Origin: Paralvinella palmiformis
Lineage: Eukaryota; Annelida; Polychaeta; Terebellida; Alvinellidae
Direction: 5' to 3'
Assembly: GCA_025642065.1 (NCBI GenBank)
Contig: JAODUP010001527.1
Span: 1-64,000 of the forward strand
Length of the DNA: 64,000 nt
Part shown: positions 54,548 through 64,000 of the stretch, one piece after another
Layout of the letters: each line of letters opens with the position of its first letter
Numbering within the stretch: the stretch's first letter is position 1
Notes under the pieces: generated by a model
Database searches by the model: none
What the model was told of the DNA's origin: nothing
What the model saw: the letters and a program-made list of their open reading frames with translations, nothing else
Made by a program: the position numbers and the translations under genes

Positions 54548-54752
54548 ATATATATATATGTGTGTGTATGTGTGTGTATGTGTGTGTATGTGTGTGTATG
54601 TGTGTGTATGTGTGTGTATGTGTGTGTATGTGTGTGTATGTGTGTGTATGTGTATGTATGTGTGTGTATGTGTGTGTATGTGTGTGTATGTGTGTGTGTG
54701 TGTGTGTGTGCGTGTGCGTGTGTGTGCGTGTGCGTGTGTGCGTGTGCGTGTG
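54548..54752. repeat. 10-bp minisatellite TGTGTGTATG then TG repeats
   Basis: About 13 near-perfect units of ten bases (54556-54690), one unit with TGTA for TGTG, then mixed TG/CG repeats up to the TTTTA that starts R3 copy C. Confidence 0.95.
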
Positions 54753-55593
54753 TTTTAGGGTACATAGTAAGAGGCAACAGGCACAGAACATCAACATATC
54801 TAAACATCCTTCGAAACCTACCTCCATAAATCTAAATACAACTATACATACATTAATCTAAAAATAAAATGTTCCATACCTCCACATATTGATAAATGTG
54901 CGCGTATACCTAAGCATGTGTCTGGTCTACTCATCAGCCTGTGGGAACCAGCTAATTCGCTTTTCGGACGCGACAAATATGTCACGCCCACAGGAAAGCG
55001 GCTACATGCAGGCTACGTACAAAAAGCGGAAGCACGTAAAAAACATACCATTTGATACCACGAGAACCTCGCAAACAACACGTGCGTGTGGTTCAATGGT
55101 GACTTGCTACATACATATCATAAACTATTTTGACACCACAGTTTACATTCAACAGTAATTTTCTGTGGTACAAAAGAAACCTGTATATAAAAAATTTCGA
55201 CACCTCAGATGCTGACCTCAGCTTTATTCTGGGTTCGAATAACTGAATAAATCCTACCTATATGAACCATGTATCAATACACGTCCGACTGGTCTGGCGT
55301 CGAAGTTCTTCTCTAACCTAAGTGAAAATTCAAGCCCTATATATAGCCTCAGCGTGTTAACAAACATTACAGTTTGTTCATAACAAAGAGAATGTACACT
55401 AACACAGTATGGACTCACTCAAGCGATTAAACTAAAATAAAAACAAAGTAGCAATACCGCACAATGGATTATTACTGGACTAGAACGAAATATCGTCTCA
55501 AACCTGAGTAAATACTACGATTTACTCGAACCTAACAGCTAACCCTCATACGTTTCCGTTCATCACTAAGGGAACGTTCATTCACGCTTAATT
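54753..55593 (-). repeat. R3 copy C
   Basis: It matches R3 copy A along its whole length, with a few small indels. It lies within duplicated unit 2 and is absent from unit 1, so it inserted after the duplication or was lost from unit 1. Orientation is assigned as for copy A (TG tract taken as the complement of a 3' tail). Confidence 0.87.
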
Positions 55594-55742
55594 AGACGGT
55601 TATCTGGGAAGCATTACATACTAATAAAGATATAAACATATATATTTGTTTTAATTAAATCAATCGCACTGGTTACATCTAATAGATAATAGGCTCCATA
55701 TATAATAGCAGACATCCCACATATAAGAACTATACATATAAA

Positions 55743-55788
55743 AGACATTGCACCACATAAGACAGGCCTCTTATGTGGTGCAATGTCT
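55743..55788. repeat. Perfect 20-bp hairpin
   Basis: The arms 55743-55762 and 55769-55788 are perfect reverse complements around the loop CAGGCC. The arm reads AGACATTGCACCACATAAGA. Unit 1 has no equivalent hairpin at the matching place (about 50280-50345). Confidence 0.97.
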
Positions 55789-55839
55789 AATAGGCCGTCT
55801 CTGGAAAGTTTACAATGTTGGTTTGCTGATCATACATGT

Positions 55840-55985
55840 CCTGTTTTAAGTCTACCTTTGTGTACATGGTAAGCTAAATGGGTCGAGGGGCCTGCAAAAG
55901 TATAAAACAAAGTGAGAGATGAAACACCCTTCTCACGTGCCTTATTTGTGGTTTGAACCCAGGTGCTATAGATGTGTGTCTATCA
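55840..55985 (-). mobile_element. SINE-A copy in unit 2, degraded
   Basis: The reverse complement has a B-box match (GGGTTCAAACC, near 55955) and a 3' part CCCATTTAGCTTACCATGTA followed by CTTAAAACAGGACA. That aligns with CCCCTTTAGCCTAACTTGTG and CGTAAAACAACA of the SINE at 12310-12488. It is shared with unit 1. Confidence 0.6.
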
Positions 55986-57130
55986 TTTAGATATATATCT
56001 CCATATATATATTGCTATCAATCTACGTCGTTTTCTTCTTTGTTTTTTAAACCAAAAACCAGCTCAGAACAGATCAATCAACGCCAAGTTTGCATCTATT
56101 AAGGGATATGAATGTATTTTTATGGGTGGTGTTGACATCCCTAGACAGATCGAAGAGATTTAATATTACATAATGCCATTTGGCAATCTGTGTTAGCCTA
56201 TCACTTTCCACCTTAAGCGTTGCCGAGGTAGAGTACTTTATGCCGCTTTGGATAAAGCGAACGTACGAAGGTAATCATTGAAATGTGATGGGAGTGCCTT
56301 TTCAATAACCTTTCAAGTTAATGGAAAACCAAAAAAACATAGGTGCAGTTAATCAAAAGATGTAATATTCTTGCAGAGGTTTGAGTCCATTCCGTCCGCT
56401 TTTGGTAATACAGAGAAACTCACCGGTAACCCTATCATTTTGAAGTTCCTGCATAACGTTGATGCAACCTTGATGTAACATTTTATCGATAAGCGTATAT
56501 AAATGGAATTAGAATAATCAACAGATGGGCTCATGTGAACAACAGCAAATCAACCGTCCTGATATAATATTGCAGCAGTCGGCGTCTATTTACAGATTTA
56601 TTACTAGTAAGATCACTAGGTAGACCGTGCCTAGTTCTCCACGGTAAACAATGGTCGCAACGAGTCAACCTTGTCCCGATCTTGGTTTTTTCGTTGCTGT
56701 TTGTTTTGTGGCAATTATAGATATATTGCCATAATATTATATCCTAGCTAAGGCTATAATTCGTCGAGACCCCATTTGTCTAAATTTTACTTTAATAAGT
56801 CATTAATCGAACAATCGCTTTTTATGTTCATAACATAAAGAGGGGCGAGGCTGCTAAAAGAACTCCATCCCTTGTCTACAATTATTGTATAACAAACAGA
56901 CAACCCACCTGATATATATGCCTAATGATAAACAACTCTAGGCGTTTATAATTGATCGTATACTATTAGTTTTCCGGTCGTAAGAGGTCACTTAGAGGAT
57001 GAAATACCGACCTGTCTTTTCATCGTTTAGTCGCTCAGCCAATCAGTCTACATTCTATTGTCTAAAGTATTAATAATCTAGCTTTATTCCAAGTCATATG
57101 CGACACTTTTAGCTTAGTCAAATACACGAG

Positions 57131-57695
57131 TTTTTAAAATAATATTGCCTGCTTAAAAATACTAAGATTATTGATAGAAATGTGATTGAGCTAATATACA
57201 GAGGAGAAGATACAATACCGTTTTAATAGAAACCGTAACTCATGACCTGATCAAATTGGATAGAATCTTGTGAATATTAATTGCGTTTCTACATAGAAAC
57301 GTGATCTATTGACTCCTTCACGAAGCAGCTGGTGATCCAGAGATAATAGAGATAGGGAAATAAAAATGGATAAAAGTGAGAGAGGGAAAGAGAAAGATGT
57401 GATGAGAGAGAATATTGGTTGGTTCAGGTTGTTCTTAGTAGCATATGACAAACCGCGAGTGATCGATGTTATTTGGTATAAAGGCTTTTAAGATGTTCTA
57501 GAAATTAATCAACTTGATAATGGGATGTAAATCCTGTAAACATACCTTTCTTTTTTCCACGTTTAGAACAATCCAATTTATTTCTATTATATACGTGATT
57601 GTTTCTACAAAAACTATCACACAAACACTTAAACAAACGCAGCGAACACACACACACACAGAGCCAGAGAGTCGCGTGCCCGCGCGCGTACAGAC

Positions 57696-57766
<71 letters not shown>

Positions 57767-58030
57767 AATTATATATATATATACTCTCACTGATATGATC
57801 ATTAGAGACAGGTGCACAAAGAAACAATTGACAAAAGGAGCCCCAAATCAGTTGTCACATTTCATTGATATGTATTCTTGTGTTCATATTGATCGTATGT
57901 GTACTGTTGATGCCAAACGACTAATAGCAAACAAAGAATCACTAATATTGCTTTGTACATTCTGCTTTATTATGTTTACGAATTATTGGATATTGTATAT
58001 AATATACTTGTGTATATACATGAATCTTAT

Positions 58031-58034
<4 letters not shown>
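57131..58034 (+). repeat. R2 copy C, end of unit 2 (with microsatellites)
   Basis: R2 homology starts with the purine-rich lead-in near 57340. It includes GAGAGAATATTGGTTGGTTC and, after an inserted CA and AT block (57570-57785), GACAAAAGGAGCCCCAAATC, TACTGTTGATGCCAAACGA, CACTAATATTGCTTTGTACA and ATGAATCTTATTACTATAT. It ends in an (AT)n tract (58035-58092). No LINE is inserted here. Confidence 0.78.
57645..57762. repeat. (CA)n and (AT)n microsatellites within R2 copy C
   Basis: CA repeats interrupted by a GC-rich patch (57661-57687), then an AT tract at 57722-57762. Confidence 0.95.
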
Positions 58035-58096
<62 letters not shown>

Positions 58097-58140
58097 TTCT
58101 ATCTATCTCTCTCTCTCTCCCTCTCTCTCCTGCTCAATCC
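58035..58140. repeat. (AT)n then (CT)n microsatellite
   Basis: An AT tract (58035-58092) followed by CT-rich sequence. Confidence 0.95.
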
Positions 58141-58462
58141 CTTTCTCCTCAAAGTGACAAGACTTAGAATATTGAGATACTTTTAAAATTGTAGAGTATT
58201 ATACAATGTAACATAATATAATGTAGTATAATTCAGTTTAATTATATAAATTATAATAAAATATAATAGAATACAATAAAGAATATATTGTAATATAGGA
58301 TTGTATATATTAATAGAAAATAATTGAAACTAATGTAACATAATACACTGTAAGATCATATATTAGCCTGTCTTATCCATTAATTTTAATCTGAACCTTT
58401 TGATAACTCATCATTCAACACAATTCAGCTTATATCGTTTCCGGTTGATCGCTGCATATTAT

Positions 58463-58759
58463 TTTGCCTGTCAATAAATGTGATTGAACTATAAAATTCT
58501 AAAGAGCCTCTTTGTTATTAAACTGTTTTTCTCATTCATTCATATAATTTTATAATATACGATTCATTAATATGATAATCAGGCATTTTCCACTTAGTCA
58601 GACAGACTATTATTAGCATTATATCGCGTAAAAACATATGTGAATATGAATTGCTGATTAAAAGGTCATTATGCTACACCACAGAGAGGAAATCACCTGC
58701 CTATGAAGCTAAAGTGGCTTGTATATAGGTTCAATACAAATAACAGCAAATCATCAAAT
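58463..58759 (+). repeat. 297-bp direct repeat, left copy, flanking R4 copy B
   Basis: It is identical to 60662-60958 at 295 of 297 positions with no gaps (constant offset 2199). It starts TTTGCCTGTCAATAAATG and ends CAAATCATCAAAT. R4 copy B with its TG tract lies exactly between the two copies. Confidence 0.97.
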
Positions 58760-60661
58760 GTGTGTGTGTGTATGTGTGTTTTAGCTGTGTATAATAAGGC
58801 ACAGGCACAGAGAATCTCGAACCGTGAATTCAAACTCTGGACGTTTCTTCAGGGGACTGAATTCAGAGTGGCGACTTTTCTTGCTGAGACATGTGTAATG
58901 TCTCACCAGTCCCTAAGCCGCCAAGCAAAAACAAAATACGAATCACCTACAGCCGTGGAGTTTGGGAGTAGAACACCCAAGTCAGATCACGGCAGTAGTG
59001 AGAATGTTTAGATTAATGGTTTGGTTTGGTTGGTTTTGTTGTTCGGGGAGAATCCCCAGGCTGTTGCTTAATCAGCACAGCCTCTATGTTGGAGTGGTTG
59101 AGAAACCTCCTCCCCCACCACTCACAGGGGAGCAGTACGGCAAGATGGAGCCGAAATACCATGAGGGTGGTCACTGCCAGAGTGTTTTACGTCCTCATGG
59201 GGTTTTTAACGTCCCCCTTTATTTTAAATAATTCAGTGGAGACGGCAGCGCCATTTAACGTGGTCAGCCACCCACGATGTAGTGAGCCGAGAAATTAATC
59301 CCTGGAAAAGTTTTGACCTCTTACGGGGTTCGAACCTGCGACCGTTGGCACCAAGTGCCGACTGCTTAACCGCTAGGCCACCGGAGCTCACTAGTTAGAT
59401 TAATTATCTAAGCAGCCCTATTTATAGCTATTTTTTAATTGCTGTATCTTTCTTCAAAGCAATACTATATAAACCATATAACCCAATTGTCACTGTCTTC
59501 AAAGATCAGTTTTTTTACAACGGGCAGGCGTCATGAAGCGACTACTATTAAAACTGTTTATCTTAATTGCTATTAAAAGACTGACATCTGCGCTGAAGCA
59601 GACCGTATTAGCGCGTCATAGCTTCGATACTGTTTGAACTATGCTATCATTTTCAAACCTGACCTAACGTCTGCTATTGTAGTTCTTATATGTTATTTAT
59701 GACAAGCAGATTAGAGCTGATCTTGAATGTTATAGTACAAACTGGACATAACTGGACCTAGGAAAGATAATTCTATTCCCACATACAACCAAGGTGAATT
59801 TATAAGTTGTTATATAAAACACACCAACCGCGCGAGTTGTGTCCAATGCCACCGCTCGAGATGCGATGCAGTGTTTCTATTACTGAGTCAGGAGTACATG
59901 CTTTAAGAGCGTAGTGTGTCTGCTACAGTCATTTAAATGCTGGATAACCAGGCCAAACATCTAAACGGCGTGCCTCCAAAGACGCAAATAGTGCACGGAA
60001 TATACAGCTCTAGATCAACTTTTCTTGAATGCAGGGACCGGGAAATATGATCTCCACGCATAGAAAATGGAACTTTCTCAACCGCAGCATAATATGCCTT
60101 GTGATATTTGATGGAGGGTCAAATACCTCATAAGCATACAAATCTGATACATACTATGACCTACTCGTCACTATTACATCGGCGCCTTAGCAGACCGTTA
60201 TGGCGGAATTGCCGTTCTATATATTAATATTTTCAAATCAGACCTAATGTCTGCTATACAAACTATAATTATAATATAGGGTTTTATTAATGACAAGGAG
60301 ACTAAAGTTAGCCTTGAATATCATAGTACAGACTGGACATAACTGGACCTAGGAAAGATAATTCTATTCCCACAAACAACTAAGGTGAATTATATATACA
60401 ACTAAACTTGTTATATAAAACACACCAACCACACGAGCTGTGTCCAATGCCACCGCTCGAGATGCGATGCAGTGTTTCTATTCCTGAGTCAGGAGTGCAT
60501 GCTTTAAGAGCGTACTGTGTCTGCTACAGTCATTTAAATGCTGGATAACCAGGCCAAACACTTAAACGGCGTGCCTCCAAAGACGCAAATAGTGCACCGG
60601 ATATATAGCTCTAGATCAACTTTTCTTAGAACGCATGGACCTGGAAACATACAGTCTCCAC
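58760..60661 (-). repeat. R4 copy B with TG tract and nested SINE
   Basis: A short TG tract (58760-58778), then R4 from TTTTAGCTGTG to CAGTCTCCAC. It holds the two internal units (59599-60190 and 60191-60661) seen in copy A. Compared with copy A it is cut short at the right end (copy A continues past 14636). A SINE with its target duplication interrupts it at 59018-59404. Read on the minus strand, it has the form of a 5'-truncated retroposon with a (CA)n tail. Confidence 0.85.
59018..59394 (-). mobile_element. tRNA-derived SINE-C, 377 bp, perfect 10-bp TSD
   Basis: The minus strand begins with a tRNA-like head: A box TGGCCTAGCGGTTAAG and B box GGTTCGAACCCC (about 59325-59386). A GC-rich body contains the series CCACGTTAAATGGCGCTGCC and GACGTTAAAAACCCC. 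The 3' tail is (CCAAA)-like (59018-59040). Direct repeats TTAGATTAAT at 59008-59017 and 59395-59404 flank it; R4 copy A has the single unoccupied site (TTAGCTTAAT). Long body, clear boxes and perfect TSD suggest recent insertion. The body may belong to one of the SINE superfamilies with a conserved central domain; that needs a search. Confidence 0.93.
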
Positions 60662-60958
60662 TTTGCCTGTCAATAAATGTGATTGAACTATAAAATTCTA
60701 AAGAGCCTCTTTGTTATTAAACTGTTTTTCTCATTCATTCATATAATTTTATAATACACGATTCATTAATATGATAATCAGGCATTTTCCACTTAGTCAG
60801 ACAGACTATTATTAGCATTATATCGCGTAAAAACATATGTGAATATGAATTGCTGATTAAAAGGTCATTATGCTACACCACAGAGAGGAAATCACCTGCC
60901 TATGAAGCTAAAGTGGCTTGTGTATAGGTTCAATACAAATAACAGCAAATCATCAAAT
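60662..60958 (+). repeat. 297-bp direct repeat, right copy
   Basis: The partner of 58463-58759. The two differences are ATAATACACG for ATAATATACG and GTGTATAGG for GTATATAGG. Confidence 0.97.
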
Positions 60959-61129
60959 TTGAAAAAGTCAACAAATAACTTTAAATAGCTATCCTACACA
61001 TTGTTTTACCGTTACGGTTGTCCTGTTTCTTGACTATCAATTATGTGGTTAGAACCAGGTGTTTACGAAATATCTTTTTGACCTCATCTGTCAGAACTGT
61101 CACAAGAGACTAGTTAAAAAAACAATATT

Positions 61130-61850
61130 GGCTTGTGTCTCTTTACATTGAATCATGGTGTATTAAATTCTAGTCTTCACAAAGGAAGATAAATACTCAA
61201 TAAAGAAGGCGGAATGATAAATGTAGAGCCAGCACGCACACACACACATTCACAAACATTCACACACGCAAAAAGAAAGAGCGAGAGGAAGTAAGAAATA
61301 CAGATCCATAAAAAATAATTCACCAAATACCGTTAATATAAATGTATATATTCATGAATGCTTCATTTATGCATCCACACCTGTGTACCCATTAATTGTG
61401 CCGATTACCGAATTTAAGCTGCCAACCAACTAATGGCAAATTTATTGTCTATTTCCAGTTTATTTTATACTGGGACTAATTCTTGGAGATCACGCATGCC
61501 TTAGGTATCAGAACATTTCATTGCAAACCTCGAGGTTTTGATTCGAATACGATTCAGATCTGTGTTTGTAGGTTTTTTTACATAGGGAATCATCGTAGAG
61601 ACATATATATTAAATATGTAATCCGCGTATCGATCAAGTAAACGTAATAATATGAAAATATGACTTGTTTTATTTTTTCCTCCCATTAACAATATTTATT
61701 ACTGAAATGATCTGAAAAGAACCAAATATTTGTATTTAATATTGGTATATAACTGCCAGCAGATAATTCAAAATAGGATAAATTTGCTATTATTTAAACA
61801 TATGTATCATGTAGTGTATGTGAAAATCAAGCAAAGCAAGACCGCCATTA
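61130..61850 (+). repeat. R5 copy B
   Basis: It matches 35471-36130 at both ends. The middle (about 61400-61640) is not in copy A, which has the 17-bp tandem array there. Confidence 0.75.
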
Positions 61851-61874
61851 GTGATTAAAATCATTGAAGCTTTT

Positions 61875-63361
<1,487 letters not shown>

Positions 63362-63502
63362 TGTTGCTGTAATATGCCCCAACCTAGCACGGTAGCGGAC
63401 AGCCTGCTGTCCACAGAAATGGACCGACCACAGTTTGTGACCATCCCACCTTCGAATCAGCAACCGTACACAGTCCATTATGCCAATAAGATTGTGACCT
63501 AA
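63362..63502 (+). CDS. Candidate terminal coding exon, unknown host gene
   Basis: Directly after an acceptor-like CAG at 63359-63361 (preceded by GTTCCTGA), 46 codons stay open to a TAA at 63500-63502. The peptide begins CCCNMPQPSTVADS and ends PPSNQQPYTVHYANKIVT. Base composition is clearly more balanced than the surroundings, and the peptide lacks the Asn/Ile/Lys/Tyr excess of chance frames here. An AATAAA overlaps the stop (63502-63507) and another lies at 63658-63663. No family is recognised. The reverse-strand frame at 63326-63523 covers the same bases and is the competing reading. Confidence 0.27.
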   Translation, partial: CCCNMPQPSTVADSLLSTEMDRPQFVTIPPSNQQPYTVHYANKIVT

Positions 63503-64000
63503 ATAAAGTAATTCCATCATCACCCACTGTCTGTCGCTTTGCTTCTATTGAGTCACAATTTGGTTATTGACAAGACTATGATGACCAACAAAGAACCGTA
63601 GCTTAAGCATATCAGTGACCGTATACAGGCTTCCATACCAATCAGTGACATATGACCAATAAAATCTTCAAAGCAAGTGATGGCTATCCAAAAACATGGT
63701 GACAACAACGGATTTCAGATGAATCAGTGATATAAAAAGATCAAGACAATGATTTGTTCGTCGTCTTTGACCTAAATCCTGAGGGTATCACCAGTACCAA
63801 ATGTCCTTATTTCACTCTCCCAACTGGGGCCAGATACAAGTTTTGAAGAAATTGTAAATTTCAATAGCAATTAATATTAATGGACATAAATTAAAAACTA
63901 AATTTTGTAATTATAAGTCGTTTAAAAGATTAATAATGCTAATTAAGATCCTTTTGCTTAGTTTCACACTTAATTGTCACCCATTGGTGCGCTTGTACTA

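Larger units (their letters stand above)
53291..57130 (+). repeat. Duplicated segment, unit 2 (interrupted by R3)
   Basis: The partner of 48683-51480, by eye roughly 75-85% similar over the matching blocks. It is interrupted between GTTGAAATATATA (54541) and AGACGGTTATCTGG (55594) by a TG-type minisatellite and R3 copy C. The DNA between the same two points in unit 1 is about 140 bases. Beyond 56660 the match is weak until R2 resumes. Confidence 0.85.

Noticed and set aside
58703..59298. Overlapping plus-strand frames across R4 and SINE-C (up to 102 codons)
   Set aside because: They cross the boundary of a SINE inserted into R4 and are not open in R4 copy A.
59325..59394. tRNA gene candidate on the minus strand
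   Set aside because: It is the head of a 377-base SINE with its own target-site duplication; no acceptor-stem partner is present.

Overview
The window reads as non-genic, repeat-saturated, AT-rich animal nuclear DNA. There are no operons, no ribosomal or tRNA genes, no CRISPR, and no open frame that looks like an intact host gene. The longest recognisable open frame (185 codons, 21863-22420) is the C-terminus of a decayed LINE. tRNA-derived SINEs, CR1/L2-type LINEs with (ATT)n tails, a Penelope-like GIY-YIG remnant and abundant (AT)n, (CA/TG)n and (TTA)n microsatellites point to an invertebrate. A lophotrochozoan, perhaps a mollusc, is my best guess; that is inference.

Layout. 1-10 kb: a dispersed repeat (called R1 here) with copies at 2280-4315, 7590-10275 (split by nested LINE insertions) and 16655-17570, plus an inverted-repeat structure (arms 6020-6390 and 7253-7595) around a Penelope-like endonuclease fragment. 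10-17 kb: SINE copies, the first copy of repeat R4 (13126-14690) and a CR1/L2-type LINE (family L2x). 17.5-20.6 kb: no recognised content. 20.6-32 kb: decayed copies of one LINE family (family L1x), a SINE whose tail resembles a LINE tail, a perfect 24-bp hairpin, and repeat R2. 32-38 kb: repeats R6, R3 (two copies) and R5, a 17-bp and a 152-bp tandem repeat, and another L2x fragment. 38-43.5 kb: largely unrecognised. 43.8-48.7 kb: a reverse-strand L2x fragment, then the most complete L1x copy, with endonuclease and reverse transcriptase remnants broken by many frameshifts. 48.7-58 kb: a 4-5 kb segment present twice in direct orientation, the second copy interrupted by R3. 58.4-61 kb: the second R4 copy, carrying a fresh SINE and bracketed by a nearly perfect 297-bp direct repeat. 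61-62.5 kb: second copies of R5 and R6. The right edge has one weak candidate for a host terminal exon.

How it fits together. Paired copies act as natural empty-site controls, so several insertions can be read directly: a SINE in R4, LINE pieces in R1 and R2, R3 in the duplicated segment, and a SINE scrap in R6. The most interesting observation is that R3 and R4, otherwise unrelated, share about 40 nt at one end, next to a (TG)n tract in four of the five copies, and differ by truncation at the other end. This is what two non-autonomous retroposons with a shared 3' end and a (CA)n-type tail would look like. LINE family labels and repeat names (R1-R7, L1x, L2x, L3x, SINE-A/B/C) are mine, for cross-reference only. 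Repeat boundaries were found by eye and are approximate unless a target-site duplication fixes them.
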